Source of the DNA: Bacteroidales bacterium
GTDB taxonomy: Bacteria; Bacteroidota; Bacteroidia; Bacteroidales; F082
Direction: 5' to 3'
Assembly (NCBI GenBank): GCA_017548125.1
Contig: JAFYNK010000058.1
Location: forward strand, 1-43,085
DNA length: 43,085 nucleotides
Positions within the stretch are counted from its first letter, which is position 1; each line of letters opens with the position of its first letter. A program made the position numbers and the translations under genes. Under the pieces are notes generated by a model. The model did no database searches. It saw only the letters and a program-made list of their open reading frames with translations, and had not been told where the DNA came from. Below, one piece after another: positions 24,717 to 34,105 of this stretch.

Positions 24717-24760
24717 AAAAATAAACAATACGCAATTGATGCGTCTTGATAATTAGGAAT

Positions 24761-24781
24761 TGTTGTCCGTTGTCTGTTGAC
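24761..24781 (+). repeat. Heptamer array upstream of the ABC permease gene
   Basis: TGTTGTC, CGTTGTC, TGTTGAC, preceded by AATTAGGAATT (24751-24761), the same two words that are found inside the TPR lipoprotein gene at 17010-17286. Confidence 0.65.
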
Positions 24782-24794
24782 TTAAAAAAGAATT

Positions 24795-25862
24795 ATGACC
24801 TCATACATCATCAGGAAAATATTATATGGTTTGGCAGTGCTCTGGGGTGTCGTGACTCTGGTGTTCTTCCTTTTTAATATTGTTCCTGGTGATCCTGTTA
24901 GAATGATGCTCGGTCAACGTGCAGACGAAGCTGATGTTCAAGCGATAAGGGAAGAACTCGGGTTGAACCAGAGCGTCTTTAAGCAATACACCGATTATCT
25001 TAATGACTTGTCGCCAATATCTTTTTATGAAAATGAAGCTGGTGAAAGTAAATACGATAAGTTTAAATTATATTGTATTCTTGCTAAAGTGGGCGATGTT
25101 GATGTCGTTTTAAAGACACCTTATTTAAGATATTCATATCAGAGCAAGAGGTCGGTAGGAACGATATTGTCGGAAGCATTCCCTAACACATTGATATTAG
25201 CTGTTGTAGCTATTGCTTTCGCTTTGGTGGTAGGTGTGTTTATTGGAGTGATGGCTGCTGTCGTCAACACCGATTTTGTGAATAAGCTTACATTGTTTAT
25301 AACTACTATAGGAATGTCGTTGCCGTCGTTTTTCGCAGCGATATTGGTTGCGTGGCTGTTCGGATATGTGTGGGAATCGTTCACAGGATTGAGCATGACA
25401 GGCAATCTTTATTCCGTTGACGATTATGGCAATGGCGCGTATCTTGATTTGAAAAATCTTATTCTTCCAGCATTGACGTTAGGCCTGAGACCTTTGGCAC
25501 TCGTTGTAGAACTGACACGTACTTCGATATTAGAAGCATTATCAATGGATTACATCAGGACTGCGCGTGCCAAGGGTTTGAAACAATGGAGAGTAGTTAC
25601 CGTTCATGCATTAAGAAACGCAATGACTCCTGTAGTCACTGCCATTTCGGGCTGGTTCGCCTCTTTGCTGGCAGGAGCGGTCTTTGTGGAATATGTCTTC
25701 GACTGGAAAGGTATCGGCGTCATCATCGTCAACGCTCTCGATACTTTCGATTTCCCTGTTATTATGGGTGCAGTCCTTCTGATAGGATTTATGCTGATAA
25801 TAATCAACATTATCGTTGATATCATTTACGGAATTTTGGATCCAAGAGTGAGGGTTTATTGA
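24795..25862 (+). CDS. Orphan ABC transporter permease (DppB/OppB type)
   Basis: 355 residues. Typical dipeptide/oligopeptide permease of the DppB type: MTSYIIRKILYGLAVLWGVV with the first helix, the conserved FNIVPGDPVRMMLG near 27-40, and the EAA-type loop (EALSMDYIRTARAKGLKQWR) near 244-263 that contacts the ATPase. Six membrane helices can be placed. An unusual inserted periplasmic segment of about 40 residues follows the first conserved block (about 68-108). No partner permease, ATPase or binding protein is nearby, which is why it is called an orphan. Substrate unknown. Confidence 0.85.
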   Translation: MTSYIIRKILYGLAVLWGVVTLVFFLFNIVPGDPVRMMLGQRADEADVQAIREELGLNQSVFKQYTDYLNDLSPISFYENEAGESKYDKFKLYCILAKVGDVDVVLKTPYLRYSYQSKRSVGTILSEAFPNTLILAVVAIAFALVVGVFIGVMAAVVNTDFVNKLTLFITTIGMSLPSFFAAILVAWLFGYVWESFTGLSMTGNLYSVDDYGNGAYLDLKNLILPALTLGLRPLALVVELTRTSILEALSMDYIRTARAKGLKQWRVVTVHALRNAMTPVVTAISGWFASLLAGAVFVEYVFDWKGIGVIIVNALDTFDFPVIMGAVLLIGFMLIIINIIVDIIYGILDPRVRVY

Positions 25863-25930
25863 TGTAAATATTTGACCAAAACCCTTAATTTTTTTGTTTG
25901 ATAATCTTATTATTTTCCGATAATTTTTCA

Positions 25931-25938
25931 TAAATTTG
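25931..25938 (+). promoter_or_regulatory. tpiA -7 box TAAATTTG
   Basis: TAAATTTG lies about 110 bases upstream of the tpiA start; TTTG at 25897-25900 is 30 bases away, too far for a classical -33. The leader contains a stem: ATCGATGATG (25960-25969) with CATCGTCGAT (25993-26002), one G-U. Confidence 0.4.
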
Positions 25939-26048
25939 CAACATAAAACGTAAAGTCGTATCGATGATGTCGTGATGAAAACGTATAAGAAACATCGTCG
26001 ATGGCGTCATGGAAAATGAAAAGTTTAACTACTAAAATAATATTGAAT

Positions 26049-26813
26049 ATGAGAAGAAAAATTGTTGCTGGAAACTGGAAGATGAACCTCGATTTTCAAG
26101 AAGCTCAAGATCTTGTAGAAAACATTGCTAACCTTTGTGAAGAAAAACAACCTGATTGCGATATAATTATTTGCCCTCCGTTCCCTTATTTGGAATTAGC
26201 TACAGACATGGCTGACGATACTCAAAGCTTCTACGTCGGTGCTCAAAATGTTAACGAAAATGAGTCAGGCGCATACACAGGCGAAATCTCAGCTAAGATG
26301 CTCGACTCTCTCGGAACAAATTTCTGCATAGTAGGTCATAGCGAAAGAAGAAAATATTTCAACGAAGATAATGCTGTTCTCGCAGCTAAGATAACAAAAC
26401 TCCTCCAATATCAGATAGTTCCAATATATTGCGTTGGTGAAGTTCTCGAAGAAAGAGAAGCTAACACTCACTTCGACGTTATCAAACAACAAGTTGAAGA
26501 AGGTCTTTTCCACCTCGATGCAGCTGATATGGAAAATGTCGTAATAGCTTACGAACCAGTATGGGCTATCGGCACAGGTAAGACTGCTACACCTGCTCAG
26601 GCTCAGGAAGTTCATAAATTCATTCGTACACTCATCGCTGAGAAATATGGTGAAGAAATCGCTGCTCAATTACGTATCCTCTACGGTGGCAGCTGCAACG
26701 CTAAAAACGCTGCCGACTTGTTCGCTCAAGAAGACATCGACGGCGGCTTGATAGGCGGCGCTTCCCTTAAAGCAGAAGATTTCATTAGTATCGCAGTTCA
26801 AGCTTCAAAATAA
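26049..26813 (+). CDS. tpiA: Triosephosphate isomerase
   Basis: Interconverts DHAP and glyceraldehyde-3-phosphate in glycolysis and gluconeogenesis. 254 residues, full length. N-terminal AGNWKMN with Asn9 and Lys11, electrophile His97 in VGHSERRKYF, catalytic Glu169 in AYEPVWAIGTG, and the phosphate-binding YGGS and GGASL segments near the end. The ATG at 26049 gives the standard N-terminus. Codon bias is strong. Confidence 0.97.
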   Translation: MRRKIVAGNWKMNLDFQEAQDLVENIANLCEEKQPDCDIIICPPFPYLELATDMADDTQSFYVGAQNVNENESGAYTGEISAKMLDSLGTNFCIVGHSERRKYFNEDNAVLAAKITKLLQYQIVPIYCVGEVLEEREANTHFDVIKQQVEEGLFHLDAADMENVVIAYEPVWAIGTGKTATPAQAQEVHKFIRTLIAEKYGEEIAAQLRILYGGSCNAKNAADLFAQEDIDGGLIGGASLKAEDFISIAVQASK

Positions 26814-26819
26814 TTGACT

Positions 26820-27650
26820 ATGAATTATTACGCTTGTTCGTTTACTAATCCAGAAAACGAAAACTTAAAAGATATGCTCATGGAACTGCTCGGATCAATA
26901 GGATTCGACAGTTTCATGGATACTGACGAGGGCTTCGAGGCTTACTGCCAAGAACCAGCTCTCGATGAAAATGAACTCAACGACATCATGCAGATGGAAC
27001 AGTTCGCTAATGTAAAACTCTTGAAAAAGGAACTCATCCCTGACCAAGACTGGAACGCTACATGGGAGGCTTCTTACGAGCCTGTCATTATCAACGAGTT
27101 CTGTAGAATTAGAGCGCCTTTCCATAATGTAGAGGGCAATTACAAATACGACCTCATCATAGAACCAAAAATGTCGTTCGGAACAGCTCACCATGAAACA
27201 ACATCCCAGATTATCGAACTTATGTTACAGTCTGATTTCTCAGGACTTAACCTCCTCGATATGGGCTCTGGAACAGGTGTGCTTGCTATCTTGGCGAAGA
27301 AACTCGGCTCTGCAACAACTGTTGCCATCGATAACGACGAATGGGCTTACAGAAACGCCCTCGATAATATTCGTCTTAATGATGAAAATGACATCATCGT
27401 TGAACTCGGTGATGCCAACTCCTTGAACGATAGACAATTCGATATAATTCTCGCTAATATCAACAGAAATATCCTTCTCAGAGACATGAAAGAATACGTC
27501 AAATGTCTCGTTGATGGCGGCAAGATTTTCTTTAGTGGCTTCTATCAAGAAGACTTGACTCTTATAGCTAAAGAAGCGGAACGTCTTGGTTTGAAATATT
27601 CTAATCATGTAACGAAAAATAATTGGACAGCAGCTGTCTTCGTAAAATAA
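26820..27650 (+). CDS. prmA: Ribosomal protein L11 methyltransferase
   Basis: SAM-dependent enzyme that trimethylates L11. 276 residues. Motif I for SAM binding is LLDMGSGTGVLAILAKKLG near 143-161, followed by VAIDNDEWAYRNALDN and ILANINRNIL near 215. MSFGTAHHETT near 119-129 is also characteristic. The ATG at 26820 lies six bases after the tpiA stop, so the two are linked. Function call is firm by family. Confidence 0.92.
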   Translation: MNYYACSFTNPENENLKDMLMELLGSIGFDSFMDTDEGFEAYCQEPALDENELNDIMQMEQFANVKLLKKELIPDQDWNATWEASYEPVIINEFCRIRAPFHNVEGNYKYDLIIEPKMSFGTAHHETTSQIIELMLQSDFSGLNLLDMGSGTGVLAILAKKLGSATTVAIDNDEWAYRNALDNIRLNDENDIIVELGDANSLNDRQFDIILANINRNILLRDMKEYVKCLVDGGKIFFSGFYQEDLTLIAKEAERLGLKYSNHVTKNNWTAAVFVK

Positions 27651-27651
27651 T

Positions 27652-28275
27652 ATGTGGATACCTATATTAATAGTAGTCTTAACGGCATATCTCTTGGGCT
27701 CAATCCCAAGTTCGGTATGGATTGGTAAGATCTTCTACGGAATTGATGTCAGAGAACATGGCTCCGGTAACGCAGGAACAACAAACACAATCAGAATCTT
27801 AGGCTATAAGGCAGGAATACCTGTCTTTATCATTGACGCATTAAAAGGTTGGCTGGCTGTTTTTTTGACAAAGATTATCTTCGCTTATTTCCCATCAGTG
27901 GAAATGCCGGAATATATGTCGTTAGTGGCAGCTGTAGCTGTCGTAATTGGTCATATCTTCCCTGTATTCGCAGGATTTAGAGGCGGTAAAGGCGTCGCTA
28001 CCTTGCTCGGCGTCGGCTTCGGCTTAATTCCAATCCCAGCATTGATAGCTCTTGGCATTTTTATGATAGTTTTGTTTGGCTTCGGATATGTCTCACTCGC
28101 AAGTATTACTGCAACAGTGACTTTGCCTATCGTTACTTACTTTTTTGTAATGCCAGACAATATCCTTTTGTTGTTGCTCACAATAGCAGTGGCAATATTC
28201 GTCCCTATAACACATCGTCAGAATATTAAGAGGTTACTCAACGGAACAGAGAATAAATTTTTGAAGAAAAAATAG
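27652..28275 (+). CDS. plsY: Glycerol-3-phosphate acyltransferase PlsY
   Basis: Transfers the acyl group from acyl-phosphate to glycerol-3-phosphate at the inner membrane, the first step of phospholipid synthesis. 207 residues with five hydrophobic segments. The three PlsY signatures are visible: GSIPSSVWIGK near 16-26, HGSGNAGTTNTIRILG near 36-51, and GHIFPVFAGFRGGKGVAT near 103-120. One base separates it from prmA. Confidence 0.95.
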   Translation: MWIPILIVVLTAYLLGSIPSSVWIGKIFYGIDVREHGSGNAGTTNTIRILGYKAGIPVFIIDALKGWLAVFLTKIIFAYFPSVEMPEYMSLVAAVAVVIGHIFPVFAGFRGGKGVATLLGVGFGLIPIPALIALGIFMIVLFGFGYVSLASITATVTLPIVTYFFVMPDNILLLLLTIAVAIFVPITHRQNIKRLLNGTENKFLKKK

Positions 28276-28351
28276 TTGAAAAAAATCTATAAATTCTGAG
28301 TTTCATATATACGATTTTTTGTAATTTTACAAACTGATAAATACAAGAATT

Positions 28352-29476
28352 ATGAAATTTATACTTTCAAGTTTAAAATTATTAAAAGCAGTACAGTCGC
28401 TTAGTGGTGTTATTAACACAAATAATACATTGCCGATATTAGACGATTTCTTGTTTAATATCTCAGAAAATGAATTGAAAATCACTGCTTCCGATTTGGA
28501 AACAACAATGATAGTGTCAATTCAGCCAGACTTGGTTGAAGGTGCAGGTGAGGTGACTATTCCGGCTCGTTTGCTCATTGATATTTTGAAGAACTTCCCT
28601 GATATTCCTGTTTCATTCAATATAGACGAGACAACATTGGCTATTGAAATAACAACAGGCGAAGGTCGTTACAAAATGGCTGGCCATAAAAGCGATGAAT
28701 TCCCTCAAGTCCCTGTGTTGGCAGAGGCTTCAAAATGGGAAATACCTGCCGACGTGCTAGCTTGCGGCTTCGAAAAGACTGTCTTCGCAACAGGCAACGA
28801 CGAAATACGTCCTGTAATGACAGGTGTATTCATGGAAATGACTAACAGCGGCCTTAATTTTGTTGCAACTGACGCTCACAAACTCGTCCGTTATAGAAGA
28901 ATGGATATCAAAGCCGATGAATTGGCTTCATTCATAGTTCCTAAAAAACCTATCAATCAGTTGAAAAACGCTTTGTCAGGCAAAGCTGATGAATTGGTGA
29001 CTGTTGAGTTTAACAAGACAAATGCTTCTTTCTCAATGGCTGGATTTAAACTTGTATGCCGTCTCATCGATGGAAGATACCCTAACTATGAAGCTGTCAT
29101 CCCTCAGTCAAATCCAAACAAATTGACTATCGACCGTCAATTATTGTTGTCCGCAATTCGCCGTGTGGCTATCTTCTCAAGCAAGGCAACTCACCAAATA
29201 CGTTTTAAAATCTCTGGTCAGGAACTTACATTGACAGCTGAAGACCTTGATTATTACAACGAAGCAAAAGAAAGACTTTCATGTAACTATGAAGGTAATG
29301 ATATGGAAATAGGATTCAACTCTCGTTTCTTCCAAGAAATGCTCGGCAATTTAAGCCAACAAGAAGTATTGTTGGAAATGTCAGCACCAAATAGAGCTGG
29401 TCTTATTTTACCAGTTGACAATCAAAATGCTGACGAAGACATCTTGATGCTTTTAATGCCAGTGATGTTAAATTAA
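28352..29476 (+). CDS. dnaN: DNA polymerase III sliding clamp (beta subunit)
   Basis: Ring-shaped processivity clamp of the replicative polymerase. 374 residues, three similar domains of about 120 residues, beginning MKFILSSLKLLKAVQSLSGV and ending in LLMPVMLN, near the usual MP(I/V)(R/M)L end. The phrase ATDAHKLVRYRRM near 178 is typical of the domain 2 region. It is not near dnaA here, as is common in Bacteroidota. A weak promoter (TAATTTTA) lies upstream, and a repeat and terminator follow. Confidence 0.95.
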   Translation: MKFILSSLKLLKAVQSLSGVINTNNTLPILDDFLFNISENELKITASDLETTMIVSIQPDLVEGAGEVTIPARLLIDILKNFPDIPVSFNIDETTLAIEITTGEGRYKMAGHKSDEFPQVPVLAEASKWEIPADVLACGFEKTVFATGNDEIRPVMTGVFMEMTNSGLNFVATDAHKLVRYRRMDIKADELASFIVPKKPINQLKNALSGKADELVTVEFNKTNASFSMAGFKLVCRLIDGRYPNYEAVIPQSNPNKLTIDRQLLLSAIRRVAIFSSKATHQIRFKISGQELTLTAEDLDYYNEAKERLSCNYEGNDMEIGFNSRFFQEMLGNLSQQEVLLEMSAPNRAGLILPVDNQNADEDILMLLMPVMLN

Positions 29477-29508
29477 GACTACAAGACAACAAGACAACAA
29501 GACAACAA
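29477..29508. repeat. Octamer array GACWACAA x4 after dnaN
   Basis: One GACTACAA and three GACAACAA units. They are the reverse complements of the TTGTAGTC (6165-6180) and TTGTTGTC (10235-10258) units upstream of two other genes. Confidence 0.8.
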
Positions 29509-29509
29509 G

Positions 29510-29534
29510 AAAGGACGTTTTACGTCCTTTTTTT
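29510..29534 (+). terminator. Rho-independent terminator after dnaN
   Basis: AAAGGACGT (29510-29518) pairs with ACGTCCTTT (29522-29530), three-base loop, running into a T-tract. Confidence 0.85.
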
Positions 29535-29553
29535 ATACCTATATATAAATGAA

Positions 29554-29584
29554 AAAGTCGCTCATTTTTTTTCTGAACGACTTT
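29554..29584 (-). terminator. Terminator of pckA
   Basis: AAAGTCG (29554-29560) and CGACTTT (29578-29584) pair; on the minus strand the second arm is followed by TTTTTC. Confidence 0.6.
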
Positions 29585-29621
29585 ATTTATTTAAACATCT
29601 AAACTTCTGAAATTCTTAGAT

Positions 29622-31244
29622 TCAAATTCTCGGACCAGCTTCAACCAATGCCTTGCCTGCTTCATTGTGAGTGAATTTCTCGAAGTTCTTGATGAAACGT
29701 CCAGCAAGATCTTCAGCCTTTTCGTTCCATTCTTCAGCAGTGGCGTATGTGTCGCGAGGGTCTAAAATATTAGGATTTACATCGTGTAATGCAACAGGAA
29801 CTTTGAAGTCGAAATACGGAATAATCTTGGTCTCGGCTTTGTCGATAGAACCATCCAAGATGGCATCGATGATAGCTCTCGTGTCTTTGATGGAGATACG
29901 TTTTCCAGTTCCATTCCATCCTGTATTTACTAAATATGCTGTAGCACCAGCCTTCTCCATTTTCTTGACTAGTTCTTCAGCGTATTTTGTTGGATGTAAT
30001 GAAAGGAATGCTTCTCCAAAACAAGCTGAGAATGTAGGCTTTGGCTCTGTGATGCCAAGTTCTGTTCCTGCCAGTTTGGCTGTGAAGCCAGATAAGAAAT
30101 AATATTTCATCTGTTCAGGAGTCAATATGGAAACAGGTGGCAATACTCCGAAAGCGTCTGCCGACAAGAAAATGACTTTCTTTGCATCTGGAGCTTTTGA
30201 TATTGGCTTTACGATATTTTCAATATGATTGATAGGGTAGGATACGCGTGTGTTTTCAGTAACGCTCTTGTCGTGGAAATCAATCTTGCCGCTTTCATCA
30301 ACGGTCACATTTTCCAACAAAGCATTTCTCTTGATAGCATTGTAAATGTCAGGCTCGCTTTCTTTCTTGAGGTCTATGACTTTAGCATAGCAGCCGCCTT
30401 CAAAGTTAAAGACGCCGTCGTCATCCCAGCCGTGTTCGTCGTCACCAATCAAAGCTCTCTTAGGATCTGTTGACAAAGTGGTTTTTCCTGTTCCTGAAAG
30501 ACCGAAGAAAATGGCTGTCTCTCCTTTTTCATTGGTGTTGGCTGAACAGTGCATTGCAGCAATGCCCTTCAAAGGCAACAGATAATTCATGATAGAGAAA
30601 ATGCCTTTTTTCATCTCACCTCCGTACCATGTGTTCAAAATGATCTGAGCTTTCTCTGTTAAATTGAATGCTATCGCAGTCTCTGAATTAAGACCTAACT
30701 CTTTGTAATTCTCGACTTTTCCTTTTGAAGCAGTATAGACGATGAAATCAGGTTCGCTGAATTCGGCAAGTTCTTCTTCTGTTGGCCTGATAAACATGTT
30801 CTTTACAAAATGGGCTTGCCAAGCGACTTCCATAATGAAACGAATCTTCAAACGTGTGTTTTCATTGGCGCCAGCGTAGGCATCCATCACATAAAGCTTC
30901 TTTCTGCCTTTTAACTCTTTAAGTGCTATCTCCTTTAACTTGTCCCAAATCTCTGGTGTGATGGCTTTGTTGTCGTTCTTGTATTGTTCTGATGTCCACC
31001 ATACTGTATCACGACTGATGTCATCCATGACGAAATACTTGTCCTTTGGAGAACGACCAGTGTATATGCCTGTCATGACATTGACTGCGTCGAGTTCTGT
31101 CATGATGCCCTTATCATATCCTGTCAATTCAGGATTCATTTCGTCTTCATATAATTCTTCATAAGATGGGTTATATGCTATTTCTTGAACATCTGTGATG
31201 CCGTAAGAAATAAGAGCCTGCTTGATTTTGTTTTGTTCTATCAT
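29622..31244 (-). CDS. pckA: Phosphoenolpyruvate carboxykinase (ATP)
   Basis: Interconverts oxaloacetate plus ATP and PEP plus CO2 plus ADP. 540 residues, normal for the ATP-type enzyme. P-loop [11 protein letters not shown] near 246, followed by [20 protein letters not shown], which contains the metal-binding aspartates and the adenine-site region. R-x-P-K-D ([10 protein letters not shown] near 58-66) and [12 protein letters not shown] are also typical. I chose the ATG at 31244; the longer frame from 31289 reads through the promoter box (31267-31274). In fermentative Bacteroidota the enzyme usually runs in the carboxylating direction, gaining ATP on the way to succinate. Confidence 0.96.
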   Translation of the reverse strand: MIEQNKIKQALISYGITDVQEIAYNPSYEELYEDEMNPELTGYDKGIMTELDAVNVMTGIYTGRSPKDKYFVMDDISRDTVWWTSEQYKNDNKAITPEIWDKLKEIALKELKGRKKLYVMDAYAGANENTRLKIRFIMEVAWQAHFVKNMFIRPTEEELAEFSEPDFIVYTASKGKVENYKELGLNSETAIAFNLTEKAQIILNTWYGGEMKKGIFSIMNYLLPLKGIAAMHCSANTNEKGETAIFFGLSGTGKTTLSTDPKRALIGDDEHGWDDDGVFNFEGGCYAKVIDLKKESEPDIYNAIKRNALLENVTVDESGKIDFHDKSVTENTRVSYPINHIENIVKPISKAPDAKKVIFLSADAFGVLPPVSILTPEQMKYYFLSGFTAKLAGTELGITEPKPTFSACFGEAFLSLHPTKYAEELVKKMEKAGATAYLVNTGWNGTGKRISIKDTRAIIDAILDGSIDKAETKIIPYFDFKVPVALHDVNPNILDPRDTYATAEEWNEKAEDLAGRFIKNFEKFTHNEAGKALVEAGPRI

Positions 31245-31266
31245 AATAAGTTTGTTTTGTATATCG

Positions 31267-31300
31267 CAAATGTATAAATTATATTTCAATGTAAAACAAA
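31267..31300 (-). promoter_or_regulatory. pckA promoter
   Basis: Minus-strand -7 box TACATTTG (31274-31267) and TTTG (31300-31297), 22 bases apart. Confidence 0.65.
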
Positions 31301-31353
31301 CAATTCAATTAAAAAAAATACTATTTTTTACAATTTTTTTTGAAAAATAATTC

Positions 31354-31383
31354 TTTGATATTGTGAAAATAGTTGTACCTTTA
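31354..31383 (+). promoter_or_regulatory. Promoter of the acyltransferase gene
   Basis: TTTG at 31354-31357 and TACCTTTA at 31376-31383 (one base off TAnnTTTG), 18 bases apart. Confidence 0.45.
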
Positions 31384-31407
31384 CACCGAAATTTTGATTT
31401 TTAAAAA

Positions 31408-32298
31408 ATGTTCACAAGAATACTTTTTTACCTTGTTTTTTATCCGTTATCGATTTTACCTCTGTTTTTTCTATATATAATTTCATTTCCACTTTGTTTT
31501 ATTCTGTCATGCATTTTATCTTATCGAAAAAAAATTATCGATATTAATTTATCTAAATCTTTTCCGTCTTTGTCTTTTGACGACAAAAAACGAATTAGAA
31601 ACAAATTTTATTGGCATTTGACACAATTAGGAGTTGAAATGCTGAAAATGATTTCAATGTCGCGAAAAAATGTAATGCGTCGCTATTATTGCTCTAATCC
31701 GGATGTCGTTAATAAATTTTATGAAGAAGGAAAAAGTGTCGTCTTGATGTCGAGCCATTATAACAATTGGGAATGGATGGTATTGAGCCTGGATATGCAG
31801 TTCAAACATCATGGAATAGGAGTGGGAGCGCATAATACTAATAAGGTGTTCGAGAAATTGATAAACAGAGCAAGGACTCGTTATGGTACGCAAGTGGTTT
31901 TCCATGATAACGTACGTGAGGTTATGGCTTATCATGAAACGAATCATATTCCTGCTGCTTACATGATTCTCGCCGACCAAAATCCAAGTAACCCGAAACG
32001 TTGTTATGTGGCAGATTTCCTGAATCAGAAGACTGGTTTCATCAGAGGCTCTGAAGGATTTGCTAGAAAATATGACTTGCCTGTATTATATTATAAGGTG
32101 ATAAAAGAGAAATTAGGACATTATCGTATCGATGTGGAAGTCATCTGCGAGTCTCCTGCAGAATTGCCAGACGGCGCCATCATGCAACGTTATACTGAAT
32201 TATTGGAAGATACAATAAAATCCAATCCTCCTTACTGGCTCTGGAGCCACCGCCGTTGGAAACATAATTTCGACGACGCTCCATTGGGAAATCAATGA
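31408..32298 (+). CDS. LpxL/HtrB-type lysophospholipid (lipid A) acyltransferase
   Basis: 296 residues. An N-terminal membrane helix (about 5-35) is followed by the acyltransferase domain with the catalytic HX4E: His117 and Glu122 in SSHYNNWEWMVLS. Other matching features: NFYWHLTQLG-like region near 66-75, and IPAAYMILADQNPS near 183. This fits the family that adds a secondary acyl chain to lipid A in the inner membrane. Which position it acylates cannot be told. It stands alone, with pckA divergent. Confidence 0.85.
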   Translation: MFTRILFYLVFYPLSILPLFFLYIISFPLCFILSCILSYRKKIIDINLSKSFPSLSFDDKKRIRNKFYWHLTQLGVEMLKMISMSRKNVMRRYYCSNPDVVNKFYEEGKSVVLMSSHYNNWEWMVLSLDMQFKHHGIGVGAHNTNKVFEKLINRARTRYGTQVVFHDNVREVMAYHETNHIPAAYMILADQNPSNPKRCYVADFLNQKTGFIRGSEGFARKYDLPVLYYKVIKEKLGHYRIDVEVICESPAELPDGAIMQRYTELLEDTIKSNPPYWLWSHRRWKHNFDDAPLGNQ

Positions 32299-32341
32299 GT
32301 GAGACGATATTAGGAACGGAAAAACGTAGAGACGCATCGAT

Positions 32342-34090
32342 TCAATCTGTGACAGGACGTACACATGGACCGTTGTAGCGACTGCCGCTTAGCATACCTT
32401 GATTGTTTTTGTTGAAACTCAAGTGTAATGAGCTATCTTTATCGTTTTTGTCAGGCGTTGAACTCCAATAGAAACCTTGACTGCCAGCCAACTTCAGTGT
32501 TGACTCTTTATAATAACCAGCAGCCGGCAAAAAAATGCAATTGCCATTGGGTCCCGTTACTATATATCCGGCAACGCCATTCTTTTCTGTATAATTCCAT
32601 GTACATTGGGTCAATAATTCTTGCCACTCATTATATGTCGGCGTTCTCCATTTACCACCCCAAATAGCAGTAGCTGCATCATATTTTGCATTATTAGATA
32701 TATCACTCATATTTTTTCCTAAGGTGCTGCTGTTACCTTCTTTATATATATTTTTAGGTTTTGTCTCTCCCCAAGCAAAATAGCATCCAAAATCCTCATG
32801 TTTTTCGGCTCCAATATTACATGCGGCCCATTTGACACTCAATCCTAAGTCAACATATTCATGACCGTCAATTTGTTGTTTGAACACAGGTCGAACGCTT
32901 AGACCGTTCATATAATCTGAACATTGTAAAGCAGCATTTATTCCTTCGATGACACCTGTGCTTGTTATTGTCTCCATTATCTTGCCGGCAGAACCGTCTA
33001 TAATCATGCAGTATGCATTTTTACCAACTTCATATGGTTGCGAAATCCAATAATGACCTTTTTTTTCATTTTCTTTAAGTAGAGAATTATCATAATAACC
33101 TGCAAGTGGCAAGAAAATATTATTTCCATTATATTTAGATGTTCCAAGCACACCATAAATGCCATTATGGGTAGTTAATTCCCAAGTGCATCCACTTCTC
33201 AATTCTTTGAATTCGGCAACCGTTGGCATACGCCATTCGCCACTCCAGCAGGCCGTAGCGGCATCATATTTAGAATTGCCGCATATTTCAATAATATTAC
33301 TGCCAATTAAGGAGCAGTTTTCTGAATTATAATTGTTATTTTGTGCTGGTTTTGTTTCTCCCCATGCGTAATAATATCCATATTCTTCAATTTTGTCTGC
33401 CCCGATGTTGCATGTGGCCCATTTTACGCTCAATCCTAAATCAATATAATCGTAACCGGCATTTTGTCCACTTATAAACTTTTTTTCCAACTTTTCATTA
33501 ATATTCAACTTTTCATCTTTATTGACGGCTACACTTATCATTTTGTCATTATAACCTTTTTTTGTAAGTACAATCTCATGCGTGCCAACTTCAATATTTA
33601 TAATTTTAATGGTTTCACCATAGTATTCACCATCTATATATATGTAAGCATTATCAGGTTCGCTTTTGATAATAATTAAGCCGCATTCTTTTTCTTTCTC
33701 GGTATATTGCAGCACCATTTCATATACGCAATATTTACATAATTTTTCAGGGAAATAATATTTATAAGGTTCATAATCTGGATGTTTAATATCTAAAGAC
33801 ACTGCTGTCTCGGCAGAAATGTACAACCATACCTGTCCGGTCATCGCTTTTTTTATTATCTGTGTCTCGCTATTGCCATTAAACACAATGTTTAGTCTTT
33901 CTTTTTCATTGATGTTTTCTGTGGAAATTTTTATCAAGGCCATTTCTCGACCATGTCCATCAATGTATGTATCTTTATCCTCTATAATTCCATTTGGAAT
34001 ATGTTTAAAAGAACCTTCTTTAACCTGAAGCTTTTGTGCAAATGTATTTGATGAAATCAAAACAAAAAGTAAAAACAAAAATTTTTTCAT
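32342..34090 (-). CDS. Secreted PEGA protein with two copies of a FISUMP/DUF1566-like domain
   Basis: 582 residues. Signal peptide FLFLLFVLISSNTFAQ. Residues about 20-125 form a conserved N-terminal domain with a CKYC pair. A PEGA domain follows near 138-200 (IIIKSEPDNAYIYIDGEYYG, then THEIVLTKKGY). Then come two similar domains of about 180 residues, each starting DLGLSVKWATCNIGA (or WAACNIGA), with WRMPT or WRTPT in the middle and ending in SVRPV or CVRPV. These look like the Bacteroidetes/Fibrobacteres major paralogous domain. The gene follows the paralogue at 34106-35260 after 15 bases. Carbohydrate or surface binding is possible but unproven. Confidence 0.75.
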   Translation of the reverse strand: MKKFLFLLFVLISSNTFAQKLQVKEGSFKHIPNGIIEDKDTYIDGHGREMALIKISTENINEKERLNIVFNGNSETQIIKKAMTGQVWLYISAETAVSLDIKHPDYEPYKYYFPEKLCKYCVYEMVLQYTEKEKECGLIIIKSEPDNAYIYIDGEYYGETIKIINIEVGTHEIVLTKKGYNDKMISVAVNKDEKLNINEKLEKKFISGQNAGYDYIDLGLSVKWATCNIGADKIEEYGYYYAWGETKPAQNNNYNSENCSLIGSNIIEICGNSKYDAATACWSGEWRMPTVAEFKELRSGCTWELTTHNGIYGVLGTSKYNGNNIFLPLAGYYDNSLLKENEKKGHYWISQPYEVGKNAYCMIIDGSAGKIMETITSTGVIEGINAALQCSDYMNGLSVRPVFKQQIDGHEYVDLGLSVKWAACNIGAEKHEDFGCYFAWGETKPKNIYKEGNSSTLGKNMSDISNNAKYDAATAIWGGKWRTPTYNEWQELLTQCTWNYTEKNGVAGYIVTGPNGNCIFLPAAGYYKESTLKLAGSQGFYWSSTPDKNDKDSSLHLSFNKNNQGMLSGSRYNGPCVRPVTD

Positions 34091-34105
34091 AATAGGTATA
34101 TTTTT

